51,503 bases of DNA, taken from Cupriavidus laharis (GTDB lineage: Bacteria; Pseudomonadota; Gammaproteobacteria; Burkholderiales; Burkholderiaceae). Shown piece by piece: positions 25,801 through 34,120 of the stretch. The stretch spans positions 1 through 51,503 of the forward strand of contig NZ_CAJZAI010000026.1 of the NCBI RefSeq assembly GCF_914271435.1, in the 5' to 3' direction. The translations under genes and the position numbers were made by a program. Below the pieces are notes generated by a model. It was not told where the DNA came from. It searched no databases and worked only from the letters and a program-made list of their open reading frames with translations. The stretch's first letter is position 1. Each line of letters opens with the position of its first letter.

Positions 25801-25980
25801 AATCTGCGGCGCCTGGCCGGGAAACGGCGTGCGGATGATGACTTGCACATCGGACAGGTCCGGCAACGCGTCGAGCGGTGTACTGCGCACGGCCCACAAT
25901 CCCCATGCGGTCAACATGACCGTGACCAGCAGGACCAGGAAACGGTTGCGGATAGAAGCAAGAATGAGCCGGGCGATCAT
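22810..25980 (-). CDS. cusA: Copper/silver efflux RND pump CusA
   Basis: 1056 residues, full length for a heavy-metal RND transporter. It has twelve transmembrane segments and two large periplasmic loops. The three substrate methionines of CusA are all present in context: GDLLYMPSALPG, PIEMFETTIQ and NRIDMLATGIKSP. The proton-relay TM4 motif is GAMVDAAVVMIENAH. It exports Cu(I) and Ag(I) from periplasm and cytoplasm through CusB and CusC. Its start overlaps the end of cusB by ATGA and its stop overlaps cusF in the same way. Confidence 0.95.
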   Translation of the reverse strand: MIARLILASIRNRFLVLLVTVMLTAWGLWAVRSTPLDALPDLSDVQVIIRTPFPGQAPQIVENQVTYPLTTTMLSVPGAKTVRGYSFFGDSFVYVLFEDGTDLYWARSRVLEYLNQVQSRLPAAAKPALGPDATGVGWIYEYTLVDKNGQHDLSQLRALQDWFLRFELKSLPNVAEVASLGGMVKQFQVVLMPDRLRAYNLSQAKVLAALKGANQETGGSVLELGEAEYMVRASGYLKTLDDFRQIPLVTSDAGIPVRLGDVATVQLGPEMRRGIAELDGQGEVAGGVIVMRSGKNALETIEAVKAKLATLQKSLPAGVQIVTTYDRSALINRAVENLTHKLIEEFIVVAVVCLVFLFHLRSALVAIVSLPLGVLAAFLVMRYQGVNANIMSLGGIAIAIGAMVDAAVVMIENAHKHLEHWHTDNPGRELTGHERWSVIGESAAEVGPALFFSLLIITLSFIPVFTLEAQEGRLFSPLAFTKTYSMAAAAGLSVTLVPVLMGYMIRGRIPTEQSNPLSRWLIRAYQPVLARVLSYPKSTVAIAAVLLVATAWPIARIGGEFMPPLDEGDLLYMPSALPGLSAGKAAQLLQQTDRLIKTVPEVATVFGKAGRADTATDPAPIEMFETTIQFKPRDQWRAGMTTDKLVEELDRVVKVPGLSNIWVPPIRNRIDMLATGIKSPVGIKVAGTDLKEIDRLATRVEEAVKTVPGVTSALAERLSGGRYVDVDIDRMAAGRYGLNIEDVQSIVSSAIGGDNVGEVVDGLARFPINVRYPRDYRDSVEQLRSLPIVTDKGQQITLSDVARLQVVQGPPMLRSENARLSGWVYVDIRGRDLRSAVQDMQAVVAKAVPMPAGYSLSWSGQFEYLERATAKLKVVVPFTLLIIFVLLYLVFGRLDEALLIMGTLPLALIGGFWLLYLLGYNLSVAGVVGFIALAGVAAEFGVIMLLYLKQAWSEREDRGDASLSALLEAIQEGAVLRVRPKAMTVAVILAGLVPIMWSHGTGSEVMQRIAAPMVGGMVTAPLLSLFVVPAGYLLIRRRQTKAVLLSTHPSLQEESQ

Positions 25981-27515
25981 GGCTTGGCCCCCTGGGTGGT
26001 GCCGGCCGGCTCGACCGCGGACAGGATCGCCAGGCCGTCGCTGTTCAGGTGGAAGCGGAAGTGGATGCGGTCACCGGCCTTGAGCCCTTTAGGCAGGCCC
26101 GCGGGCGGCGCGGCAAAATCCATGGTCATCGCGCCCCACTGTGCCGAGGGAATCGGCCCGTGCGAGATGGTCAGGCCTTCGCGCGTCACGGCCTCGATGC
26201 GCCCGACGCCCTCGTGCTCGGGCGCAGCCGGCGCGGACGCCGCTGGCGTGGCGCTCATGCGTTCGGCCGTGCCACGCAGGCTGGCTTCCGAATCGATGAG
26301 GAACTGTCCCGAGGTGACTACCTTCTGGCCGGCCTTCAGCCCATCCAGGATCTCGACCATGCCCGCAGCCTCGCGCCCGGTCTTGACATCGGTTGCCACA
26401 AAGCCGGCCTTGCCGGCATCCACCATGACGATGCTGCGCTGGCCGGTGCGGATGACAGACTCCAGCGGAATCATCAGCGCCTCCTTCTGGTCACCGCTAT
26501 CGAACCGGACTGTCACGAACATGCCCGGCAACAGGTGCCTGCCCTTGTTGGGCAGGACAATGCGCACCTTGATGGTTCGCGTGGCCGGATTGACATCGGG
26601 CAGCACGGTATCGACCTTGCCAACGATTGACTCGGTTGCGCCGGTCGGCGATACCTTGACCGCCAGGCCCGGCGCGAGGGCGCGGGCTTGTCCCTCCGGT
26701 ACCTCGGCAATCGCCCAGACCTGGCTCAGGTCGGCCAGGCGGAACAGGGTCATGCCAGGAGACACAGTCATGCCCTCCCGGACCGCAACCTCGGTCACTA
26801 GGCCGTCGACCGGGCTCACAATGCCAAGATTGGGCTGGAGCTTGCCGGATGTCTCGACGGCGCTGACCTGGCCTGGCGTCATGCCGGCCTGCAGCATGCG
26901 GGCCTTGGCCGCGCTGCGCAGGTCGGATTGCTCACCCGCGGCCATGCGGGACACGGCGAGATATTCCTCTTGCGCGGCCACCCAATCGGGCGAGTACAGC
27001 GTCACCAGCGCTTGGCCGCGCCGGACCGGATCGAGGGTCGCTTTGACCGCGACGTGCTGGACGAAGGCATTCGTCCGCGCCTGGATCACCAGGACACTGC
27101 GCTCGTCAATAGCGACATTGCCAGGTGCCTCGAGCACCGCGCTCAACCGGCTCGCCTTGACCTCGGTCGTGCGGATGCCTAGATTCTGCGCGACACGGCT
27201 GTCGACCGTGACGCCGCTGCCTCCGGCATCCCCATCCGCATAAACGGGCACGAGCTGCATGTCCATGAAAGGTGACTTGCCTGGCTTGTCGAAGCGCTGG
27301 CCGGGTACCATCGGATCGTGCCAGTACAGGATCTTCTTGCCAGTGTTCGGATCGGTGTCGCCTGCTTTGAGAGCAGACGTCGCGCCGGGCAAGGTCGAAG
27401 ATTGCGAAGACTGCGCCGATTGTGTGCCGCGCGTGACGCCAAGGTGGTAGGCGCCATAGAGGGCGGCGCCGACGAGAACGACGCCGGCCACCGCTGCAAT
27501 GACTGGTTTCTTCAT
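25977..27515 (-). CDS. cusB: Membrane fusion protein CusB with fused CusF-like domain
   Basis: 512 residues. An N-terminal anchor (VIAAVAGVVLVGAALYGAYH) is followed by a heavy-metal-binding motif region, ILYWHDPMVPGQRFDKPGKS and PFMDMQLVPVYAD, then lipoyl/hairpin and barrel domains (AIDERSVLVIQARTNAFVQH, VREGMTVSPGMTLFRLADLS). A C-terminal CusF-like domain carries LTISHGPIPSAQWGAMTMDF and retains the tryptophan. Fusion of CusF to CusB places a chaperone domain directly on the pump. The ATG at 27515 overlaps cusC by ATGA. Confidence 0.93.
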   Translation of the reverse strand: MKKPVIAAVAGVVLVGAALYGAYHLGVTRGTQSAQSSQSSTLPGATSALKAGDTDPNTGKKILYWHDPMVPGQRFDKPGKSPFMDMQLVPVYADGDAGGSGVTVDSRVAQNLGIRTTEVKASRLSAVLEAPGNVAIDERSVLVIQARTNAFVQHVAVKATLDPVRRGQALVTLYSPDWVAAQEEYLAVSRMAAGEQSDLRSAAKARMLQAGMTPGQVSAVETSGKLQPNLGIVSPVDGLVTEVAVREGMTVSPGMTLFRLADLSQVWAIAEVPEGQARALAPGLAVKVSPTGATESIVGKVDTVLPDVNPATRTIKVRIVLPNKGRHLLPGMFVTVRFDSGDQKEALMIPLESVIRTGQRSIVMVDAGKAGFVATDVKTGREAAGMVEILDGLKAGQKVVTSGQFLIDSEASLRGTAERMSATPAASAPAAPEHEGVGRIEAVTREGLTISHGPIPSAQWGAMTMDFAAPPAGLPKGLKAGDRIHFRFHLNSDGLAILSAVEPAGTTQGAKP

Positions 27516-28813
27516 TTGAGTTCCTTGGTGGCCGGCTCGGTATGTGCAGTAGGCAGCGGGATCAGGAAGGTCAAGTCGGCCCACAGCTTTGCTGTCTTGG
27601 CCTCCAGCGTCAGCCGCTCCACCGCCGTGTCGATGGCGCGATGGTTGGCCTCGGCGACGGCAAGCAGCGATCCGGTATTGACCCGGTAGGCCGTGAGCGC
27701 CGCGTCCGCCTGCTGGTTGGCAAGCGGTAGGGTCTTCTCGTCGTAGCGTTTGAGGCGCTCAAGGTTGCGCCGCAGCTCGGCAAGCTTGGCGCCTACCATG
27801 GCCTGGGTATTGCGACGGATGATTTCGGACTTGGCACGCGCCTCATTGGCCTGTGCCAGCCTGGCAGCGACGTCGCGGTCTTGGCGATTGCCCCGGTCCC
27901 AGGGCACCGGGAAGCTGACGTTGAGCGACCCCATGTTGGAGAAGGCTGGGCCGCGCTGGCTGTACATCAGCTCGACCGTCACATCCGGCTTCCTGGCCTC
28001 CGTTGCCACCTGGATCTCCGACTCGGCCAGGGCCACGTCGCGCTGTGCCGCCGCGATCTCGGGAACCGCGTCGAATTCGCCTTTCGCCAGTTGCTGAACG
28101 CTCTGGGGTACGTCGAGCGGCGGGCGCTCCGACAGTGGGCGGTTGGCCGCAGGCCCGACCCAGCGCTCCAGATTGAGCATGGCGGTGGCTACGGCGGCCC
28201 GGTTTTCGTCCAGGCGGTCATGCAGTTTCTGGACTTCCAGCTCCATCGCCAGGACATCAGCGCGCGTACCGCGCCCGCTGCGATAGGCGGCGGTCGCCGC
28301 CTGCAGCGCCAGGTCCAGGGGATGGCCGTGATGGCCTAGCAGGACACCAGTCTGCTCGGCATACCACCGATCGAGCCAGGCACCGACGGCATTGCGCTGC
28401 ACGTTGGCCAGTCCGACCGCGCGCTGCGCCTCGGCGGCAGTCGCCTCGGCTTCAAACCGCGCCGCTTTGGCGCGGCGCTTGTCCGTGCGCGTGAATTCCT
28501 GCATCACGCTGATGGACCGCATGGTCATGAAATCCCGCGTGAGCGAGAACTGGTCCGGCCCGGTCACGGGGACGTTGTTGAGTCCGAGTTTGAGCACCGG
28601 GTCCGGCAACTGGCCCGCGGAAACGGCCATTTGCACGGCTGCCTCGACGGCGCCCCGCGAGGATTCGGCATCGCCGGCGTGGGTGGTCGCGAGCGCGACG
28701 GTCTCCTCGAGGGAAAGAGAAGGGGCAGATTGCGCAGCCGCGGCATGCGACACCGCCAGGCCGAAGGCAGGCGCGCAAAGCAGCGCCAGCGTCAGGCGAC
28801 GTGGAAAGAGCAT
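27512..28813 (-). CDS. cusC: Outer-membrane efflux channel CusC-like (TolC family)
   Basis: 433 residues with a signal peptide (LALLCAPAFGLAVSHAAAA) and the two-fold repeated helical hairpins of TolC-family proteins. A final domain contains DAALTAYRVNTGSLLAVAEA and LTLEAKTAKLWADLTFLIPL. It lacks a lipobox, so it is not lipid-anchored as E. coli CusC is. The ATG at 28813 has GGAGG four bases upstream. It is the first gene of the coupled cusCBAF series, after the small DUF2946-like gene. Confidence 0.88.
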   Translation of the reverse strand: MLFPRRLTLALLCAPAFGLAVSHAAAAQSAPSLSLEETVALATTHAGDAESSRGAVEAAVQMAVSAGQLPDPVLKLGLNNVPVTGPDQFSLTRDFMTMRSISVMQEFTRTDKRRAKAARFEAEATAAEAQRAVGLANVQRNAVGAWLDRWYAEQTGVLLGHHGHPLDLALQAATAAYRSGRGTRADVLAMELEVQKLHDRLDENRAAVATAMLNLERWVGPAANRPLSERPPLDVPQSVQQLAKGEFDAVPEIAAAQRDVALAESEIQVATEARKPDVTVELMYSQRGPAFSNMGSLNVSFPVPWDRGNRQDRDVAARLAQANEARAKSEIIRRNTQAMVGAKLAELRRNLERLKRYDEKTLPLANQQADAALTAYRVNTGSLLAVAEANHRAIDTAVERLTLEAKTAKLWADLTFLIPLPTAHTEPATKELK

Positions 28814-28883
28814 AAAGCCTCCATGAACGACGACAGCTACCCGAGTCTAGTTGGGCAGCACCGAATGGACGTCGATCCGAAGG

Positions 28884-29285
28884 CTACGTTTGAAAACTGC
28901 AGTAAAGGATGTTCAGGGGCGGCGGGCCGCGCGCCTCGACCTCGGCGCGCAGCGCGATGCGAACCTCGGCCGTGACCACGCGCGTGGGTTCGATGACGCT
29001 CATCAGCACCGGCAGGAAGGCCGGAAGCTGCGGCGAAACATGGTCAGCGCTCTTGGAATCGGCCTGGCAGTGCGCCAGGCAGAGCGCACTCTGGTCAGTG
29101 CCCTGGTCGCTACTACCAGCCGCCATATCGGCACAGGATTCTGTGATCGCCGCGCTCGTGCCGCTACCTTCCATCTGATAGCGGCTACCGGTACAGGCGT
29201 ACGCGGACGCTGCCAGTTGGACTGTCAGAAACACAACGAGAAGGAGGCCGGCGAACCAGGGATGCCGGCGGACCGAGTGACGCAA
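28884..29285 (-). CDS. Small exported Cys-rich protein, DUF2946-like
   Basis: About 133 residues from a TTG at 29285, giving a hydrophobic signal or anchor (WFAGLLLVVFLTVQLAASAYA) followed by ACTGSRY, ESCADMAAGS and SALCLAHCQADSKSAD. The open frame reaches further upstream without an ATG, so the start is uncertain. The Cys/Met/His pattern resembles the protein at 32518-32904, which lies on the other side of the cueR-copA pair: both have SC..M followed by ALC.xH and a short acidic linker. Function unknown; copper binding in the periplasm is a reasonable inference. It is the first gene of the cus-side transcript. Confidence 0.6.
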   Translation of the reverse strand: MRHSVRRHPWFAGLLLVVFLTVQLAASAYACTGSRYQMEGSGTSAAITESCADMAAGSSDQGTDQSALCLAHCQADSKSADHVSPQLPAFLPVLMSVIEPTRVVTAEVRIALRAEVEARGPPPLNILYCSFQT

Positions 29286-29414
29286 GAGGTCTTTGCGGTG
29301 GGCGTGATAGTCGCAAGGATACTGTCTTTTGCGGGTAATGCAACCTGACCTTTCGCCGCAGGCTTTCTCGCAACGGCTGACATCGCCGGCCCAAGTTTCC
29401 GATGAATCGTGTCC

Positions 29415-29445
29415 TTGACCTTCCCATCGGGGCAAGGTCTATCGT
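29415..29445 (+). promoter_or_regulatory. CueR-type promoter/operator
   Basis: -35 TTGACC (29415-29420) and -10 TATCGT (29440-29445) are 19 bp apart, and the dyad ACCTTCCCATCGGGGCAAGGT spans the spacer. This is the classical copper MerR-family operator. It faces the cueR-like gene and the P-type ATPase. Confidence 0.88.
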
Positions 29446-29533
29446 GGAGTCATCGAACCCTGAATGCCATCAACCCGCAGCTTGCGCGAGTTGCGTGTCC
29501 GAGACGACAGGGATTGAAGGTAAGGAGCACATC

Positions 29534-29968
29534 ATGAATATTGGACAAGTCGCCGGCGCATCTGGCGTCTCGGCCAAGATGATCCGCTACTACGAAAGCG
29601 TTGGCCTTGTGACTTCAGCAGCACGCAGCGCGGGGAACTACCGGGTGTATGGTCAAGCTGACATTCATACCCTGCGCTTCATTGGGCGAGCGCGGGCGAT
29701 GGGCTTCTCGATGGCCCAGATCCGCGAGCTGCTCGGGTTGTGGCAAAACAAGCGGCGCGCGAGTGCAACGGTAAAGGCGATTGCGGAACAGCGAATCCAG
29801 GAACTGGACGCCCGCATTGCCTCACTGTCCGGCATGCGTGACACGCTCCTGTACTTGTCGCGGCATTGCGAAGGCGATGATCGCCCCGAATGCCCGATCC
29901 TGGATGAGATCAGCGGCGAACCGCCGAAGCATCGAGCTCGAGCGGCAGTACGTGCAACCAGGCATTGA
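29534..29968 (+). CDS. cueR: Copper-responsive MerR regulator, CueR-like
   Basis: 144 residues: MNIGQVAGASGVSAKMIRYY winged helix, YESVGLVTSAARSAGNYRVY, and a C-terminal metal loop CEGDDRPECPI, the Cx7C spacing that binds Cu(I)/Ag(I) in CueR. The ATG at 29534 has AAGGAG at 29522-29527. It sits behind its own CueR promoter and six bases before the ATPase start, so it activates both itself and the exporter. Confidence 0.9.
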   Translation: MNIGQVAGASGVSAKMIRYYESVGLVTSAARSAGNYRVYGQADIHTLRFIGRARAMGFSMAQIRELLGLWQNKRRASATVKAIAEQRIQELDARIASLSGMRDTLLYLSRHCEGDDRPECPILDEISGEPPKHRARAAVRATRH

Positions 29969-29973
29969 GCGCG

Positions 29974-32418
29974 ATGACCACGAGCGATCGACAACGGCAA
30001 TCTCTCGACTCTGCCTCACATCACGCGATGACAGCAGCGCGAGAGGATGAGCACGCGCACTGTGGCCACGGTAGCGGAAATGCGCCGAATCGACGAGACC
30101 AGGATTCCACCGGTCACGGCTCTGCCGTCTCTGGGGCCAGTGCACGCGATCCTGTGTGTGGTATGACGGTCATGCGGGATGTGCCATACCAGGCAAGCTA
30201 TGCCGGCGCCCAATATTTCTTCTGCAGTGTGGGTTGCCAGAAGCGGTTCGAGGCCGAGCCGACGCGCTATGTCGAGACACCAAGCGTATCGGTGCCCGAT
30301 GAAGGCGAGACGGCGCCGGGCACGACCTACACGTGCCCGATGCACCCCGAAATCCGCCAGGATCATCCCGGGACGTGCCCAAAGTGTGGCATGGCACTGG
30401 AACCGGTCATGCCAAGCCTCGAAGAGGACCAGAATCCCGAACTCGCGGCGTTTCGCCATCGCTTCTGGTGGACCTTGCCGCTGACGATCGCCGTCGTGTC
30501 GCTCGTGATGCTTGGGGGCCGTCTCGAGGCACTCGAACCTGCGACGCAAAGCTGGATTGAACTCGTCTTGTCCGCACCGGTGGTCCTGTGGGCGGGCCTC
30601 CCGATCTACGTCCGCTGCCTGCAGTCGTTCCGAAACCGCAGCCCGAACATGTGGACGCTGATCGGTCTTGGTACAGGCACGGCATTCGTCTATAGCGTCG
30701 CCGCCACCGTTGCGCCGGGGCTCTTTCCCCGCGCCTTTCTCATGCACGGCCGGATTGCTGTCTACTTCGAAGCCGCGTCCGTCATCATTTCGCTGACGTT
30801 GCTCGGCCAGATCTTCGAGTTGCGGGCGCGCTCGCAGACCTCGGCCGCCATCAAGTCGCTGCTCGGCCTGGCCCCCAAGACGGCGCGCCGCCTCAATCCG
30901 GACGACAGCGAGGCCGATATCCCGCTCACGCACGTGCATGTCGGCGATCTACTGAGGATCCGGCCCGGCGAAAAGGTGCCCACGGATGGCGTCGTGACCG
31001 AAGGGGCCAGCGCCATCGACGAATCGATGATCACCGGTGAGCCTCTGCCAGTCTCCAAGCGCGTCGGCGACCACGTGATCGGCGCCACCATCAACACCTC
31101 GGGCAGCCTGGTGATGCGCTCGGAAAAGGTCGGCGCCCAGACGGTGCTGTCGCAGATCGTGCAAATGGTGGCCCAGGCACAGCGTTCCAAGGCGCCCATG
31201 CAACGGATGGCGGACCGGGTCGCCGGTGCCTTCGTGGTGGTGGTCGTAACCATCGCCTTGCTCACGTTCTTCGCCTGGGGCGTCTTCGGCCCCGAGCCGA
31301 GCTGGGTCTTTGGCCTGGTCAATGCAGTGGCTGTACTGATCATTGCCTGTCCCTGCGCGCTGGGGTTGGCTACCCCGATGTCCATCATGGTGGCCAGCGG
31401 GAATGGCGCGACCAAGGGCATTCTGTTCCGGAACGCGGCGGCCATCGAGCAATTCCGCAAGGTCGACACCCTGATCGTGGACAAGACCGGCACGCTGACT
31501 GAAGGCCGTCCGAGCTTCGAACGGGCCTATCGTGTCGATCCGTTCACGGAAACCGAGGTGCTCCGTCTGGCCGCGAGCCTCGACCAGGGCAGCGAGCATC
31601 CGCTGGGGGCGACCCTCGTCACTGCCGCGCGTGAACGCGGCCTGGCCCTGGCGAAGGCGGAGGATTTCGCCTCGGACACGGGCATGGGGGTACGCGGTCG
31701 CGTCGATGGCCACCAACTCGTGCTGGGCAATACCGCCCTGATGCAGCAGGAACAGGTCGACGTGGCACCACTGGCGTCTCAGGCGGATGCCCTCCGGCAG
31801 CAGGGCGCCAGTGTCATGTATCTGGCGGCCGATCGAAAATTGGCCGGTCTTCTTGCCGTCTCCGACCCCGTCAAGGCCAGCACGCCCGAGGCGCTGGCGA
31901 CGCTCAAGGAAGCTGGCATACGCGTCGTCATGGCCACGGGTGACGGCGTTGTCACAGCCCGGGCAGTAGCCGGTCGCCTGGGCATCGACGAGTTTCACGG
32001 CGAGGTCAAGCCGGCCGACAAGCTTGCGCTCGTTGAGAAGCTGCAAGGGGAAGGCCGCGTGGTTGCGATGGCGGGCGACGGCATCAACGACGCGCCGGCA
32101 TTGGCAAAGGCCGATGTGGGCGTTGCTATGGGAACCGGCACGGATGTGGCCATGCACAGCGCCCAGATGACCCTCGTCAAGGGCGATCTGCGCGGTATCG
32201 CCCGCGCACGCGAACTCTCCGAGGCCACTATCGCCAACATGCGGCAGAACCTGGGCTTCGCCTTTATCTATAACGCGCTGGGTATCCCGCTGGCGGCGGG
32301 GTTGCTTTACCCGTTCACCGGCTGGTTGCTGTCGCCGATGATCGCGGCATTGGCCATGAGCCTGAGTTCGGTTTCAGTGATCTCCAATGCGCTACGACTC
32401 AGACGCCGCATGGCGTAG
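29974..32418 (+). CDS. copA: Cu(I)/Ag(I) P-type ATPase, CopA/CupA-like
   Basis: 814 residues. A His-rich N-terminus (HAHCGHGSG) is followed by a YHS-type metal domain (DPVCGMTVM, YFFCSVGCQKRFEAEP) and a heavy-metal-binding motif (TYTCPMHPEIRQ, CPKCGMALEP), in place of the usual CxxC HMA domains. The P1B-1 core is intact: IACPCALGLATP in TM6, DKTGTLTEGRP phosphorylation site, TGEPLPVSK, GDGINDAPALAKADVG, and NLGFAFIYNALG with MSLSSVSVISNA for Cu(I). Energy-driven export of Cu(I) to the periplasm. The ATG at 29974 follows the cueR stop by five bases; an in-frame TTG at 29965 is less likely. Confidence 0.95.
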   Translation: MTTSDRQRQSLDSASHHAMTAAREDEHAHCGHGSGNAPNRRDQDSTGHGSAVSGASARDPVCGMTVMRDVPYQASYAGAQYFFCSVGCQKRFEAEPTRYVETPSVSVPDEGETAPGTTYTCPMHPEIRQDHPGTCPKCGMALEPVMPSLEEDQNPELAAFRHRFWWTLPLTIAVVSLVMLGGRLEALEPATQSWIELVLSAPVVLWAGLPIYVRCLQSFRNRSPNMWTLIGLGTGTAFVYSVAATVAPGLFPRAFLMHGRIAVYFEAASVIISLTLLGQIFELRARSQTSAAIKSLLGLAPKTARRLNPDDSEADIPLTHVHVGDLLRIRPGEKVPTDGVVTEGASAIDESMITGEPLPVSKRVGDHVIGATINTSGSLVMRSEKVGAQTVLSQIVQMVAQAQRSKAPMQRMADRVAGAFVVVVVTIALLTFFAWGVFGPEPSWVFGLVNAVAVLIIACPCALGLATPMSIMVASGNGATKGILFRNAAAIEQFRKVDTLIVDKTGTLTEGRPSFERAYRVDPFTETEVLRLAASLDQGSEHPLGATLVTAARERGLALAKAEDFASDTGMGVRGRVDGHQLVLGNTALMQQEQVDVAPLASQADALRQQGASVMYLAADRKLAGLLAVSDPVKASTPEALATLKEAGIRVVMATGDGVVTARAVAGRLGIDEFHGEVKPADKLALVEKLQGEGRVVAMAGDGINDAPALAKADVGVAMGTGTDVAMHSAQMTLVKGDLRGIARARELSEATIANMRQNLGFAFIYNALGIPLAAGLLYPFTGWLLSPMIAALAMSLSSVSVISNALRLRRRMA

Positions 32419-32517
32419 CTATTGTCATTTGTGGATTCGACTCTACCGACCCATGTCTCCTCGCCTTGCTGCCCAGATCGGGCGGGGCTAGACTAGGACA
32501 AATGCTTGGCGTGATTC

Positions 32518-32904
32518 ATGAAGCATAGCCACAGCCCCCCCTTCACTCGCTTGCTTGCGCTGCTGTTGTTGGCGACGGTGCTCTTTGCGCGCCTTGCAAT
32601 GGCCGGATACCTATGCCCGCAAGAGACCGAGGCGACAATGGGGCCGGCGGCTATGGCCACCATGACAAGCTGCCTGGAGATGGACCATGCGCAGCCGGCC
32701 TTGTGCGCTGACCATCAACAGGACGGTCGGCACTGGGCCGACAGCAACGGTCACGGACCCGATCTCGGTGTCTTGCCGACTACGGCTGGGCTTGAACACG
32801 TTCTGCCGCCCACGCCATACACCTTCCGCATCTTCCACACGGCTGACAGCGCGAACAACTCGCCTGGTCCGGTCTATCTCGCAACGGCCCGCTTGCGAAT
32901 CTGA
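32518..32904 (+). CDS. Small exported Cys/Met-rich protein, DUF2946-like
   Basis: 128 residues with a signal peptide (LLALLLLATVLFARLAMAG) and a short mature protein containing YLCPQETEATMGP, MTSCLEMDHAQPALCADHQQ and a Pro-rich end. The SC..M then ALC..H arrangement mirrors the gene at 28884-29285 across the cueR-copA pair, suggesting duplicated copper-responsive accessory proteins. It starts 100 bp after copA. No catalytic motif; likely a periplasmic metal-binding factor (inference). Confidence 0.65.
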   Translation: MKHSHSPPFTRLLALLLLATVLFARLAMAGYLCPQETEATMGPAAMATMTSCLEMDHAQPALCADHQQDGRHWADSNGHGPDLGVLPTTAGLEHVLPPTPYTFRIFHTADSANNSPGPVYLATARLRI

Positions 32905-32914
32905 TCTATCCCCA

Positions 32915-32938
32915 CACGTGGCCCACTTCGGCCACGTG
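32915..32938 (+). terminator. Hairpin after the copA-side genes
   Basis: CACGTGGCC (32915-32923) pairs with GGCCACGTG (32930-32938) around a 6-base loop, ten bases past the stop of the preceding gene. The following CTTGACTTT is only weakly U-rich, so termination is possible but not certain. Confidence 0.5.
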
Positions 32939-33025
32939 CTTGACTTTGGTGGCTCTGCCCGGGCGTGGGTGCTCTGACCCCGTTGCGGTTGAGCCAGACA
33001 AAACCGAATACTGGGGAAGATCATC

Positions 33026-33271
33026 ATGCATTCCACTCCCAAGACTCTCGTTCTCATTTCACTCGCCGTCGCGACCGCGCAGGCGTTCGCCGGCCCGGAC
33101 TGGGATGTCATCAATCGCGGGCGCACTGCAGCAGCGCAACACCCTGCGGCGACCTCCAGTACATCCGCCTCTCAGGCAGCGATGTTGGCGCGCTGCGATG
33201 CAATGATGAAACAAATGGACTCCCAGTCGACCGGCGGCGGCAGCCCGATGGGGCCTTCCGAGTCCAAGTGA
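33026..33271 (+). CDS. Small periplasmic protein
   Basis: 81 residues with a clear signal peptide (TLVLISLAVATAQAFAG) and a mature part PDWDVINRGRTAAAQH, then an ARCDAMMKQMDSQ helix with a single Cys and several Met. The ATG at 33026 follows GGGGAAG. It sits in a row of small exported Met/His proteins downstream of copA. No family recognised; periplasmic copper binding is the natural guess from context. Confidence 0.6.
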   Translation: MHSTPKTLVLISLAVATAQAFAGPDWDVINRGRTAAAQHPAATSSTSASQAAMLARCDAMMKQMDSQSTGGGSPMGPSESK

Positions 33272-33421
33272 CTGAGGGCGCTTCGGCCGACCAGGCTAAG
33301 CACATGCATCCGTGCGATCAGGCCTCTGGCATAAGGGAGCCGCACTGGCTGTCCGTCCGCCCACTTGTCTGGTGCTGGATTGGCGCGGGGTCATTGAATC
33401 GCGATCGATAAGGAGATCGAC

Positions 33422-33724
33422 ATGAATACGAAATCACTAGTAGCCGCAACCCTAGCCGTGGTCATGCTTGGCGCCAGCGGCTGGTCCGCAGCGGCAGGTG
33501 CAACCCGTGGCGCCGAAGACGCCAAGACGGGTGCCCAGGACAAAGGGCACGACATGATGATGGACCACATGATGGGCGGCGGCATGATGGGAAGCTGCCC
33601 GATGATGGGCCTGCCACCTGGCAACGAGAAGCTTTCGATGCAGATGCATGCGGAGATGATGCAGGCGATGGGCGAGATCATGCGCAAGTACGCGGACAAG
33701 ATCCAGACGCCACCGACGAAGTAA
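33422..33724 (+). CDS. Met-rich periplasmic protein
   Basis: 100 residues with a signal peptide (VAATLAVVMLGASGWSAAAG). The mature core is highly methionine-rich: KGHDMMMDHMMGGGMMGSC, PMMGLPPGNEK, MQMHAEMMQAMGEIMRKY. Met/His clusters of this type bind Cu(I) or Ag(I) in the periplasm, as in PcoE- and SilE-like proteins, although the sequence is not theirs. The ATG at 33422 has AAGGAG upstream. Confidence 0.7.
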   Translation: MNTKSLVAATLAVVMLGASGWSAAAGATRGAEDAKTGAQDKGHDMMMDHMMGGGMMGSCPMMGLPPGNEKLSMQMHAEMMQAMGEIMRKYADKIQTPPTK

Positions 33725-33770
33725 GGACGCTGTCCAGATTCGAATCATTTGAAAAAGGAGTAGCACCACC

Positions 33771-34019
33771 ATGAAATGCAATCCGAAAGGGATGATCACC
33801 GCAGGCATCGCTCTGGCGGCAATGCTGGCAGCCGCCTATGCCCTATTGCCGCCGGTCCGAGCGCTTGTCCTGGGTATTGGGCCGTATCTCCTGCTCCTGA
33901 TCTGCCCATTGTCGATGTGGCTGATGATGAAGAGCATGAGCGCGCACGACGATCAAGTGGGCGGAATGACCGAGCAAGCGCCAGAGCAGAAGCCCCATCC
34001 ATTTCGAATCAAGGAGTGA
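33771..34019 (+). CDS. DUF2933 family small membrane protein
   Basis: 82 residues. Two close hydrophobic segments, ITAGIALAAMLAAAYALLP and LVLGIGPYLLLLICPLSMWL, match the DUF2933 pattern with the conserved LLLLICPL.MWL.MK stretch. Such proteins recur next to copper pumps in proteobacteria; role unknown. The ATG at 33771 has AAAAGGAG upstream, and the gene follows the Met-rich protein by 46 bp. Confidence 0.75.
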   Translation: MKCNPKGMITAGIALAAMLAAAYALLPPVRALVLGIGPYLLLLICPLSMWLMMKSMSAHDDQVGGMTEQAPEQKPHPFRIKE

Positions 34020-34120
34020 CAGGACGGCAGAGCGATGGGCACGCATGGCGGACGCGTACCCGGGCCGCCAACGAAGAGAGAGGTAACACGTGAACAAATC
34101 GTTGAATATGGAGAGTCCTC

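Noticed and set aside
30949..32157. 402-residue minus-strand frame opposite copA
   Set aside because: Antisense of a complete P-type ATPase with all motifs; no ribosome site.
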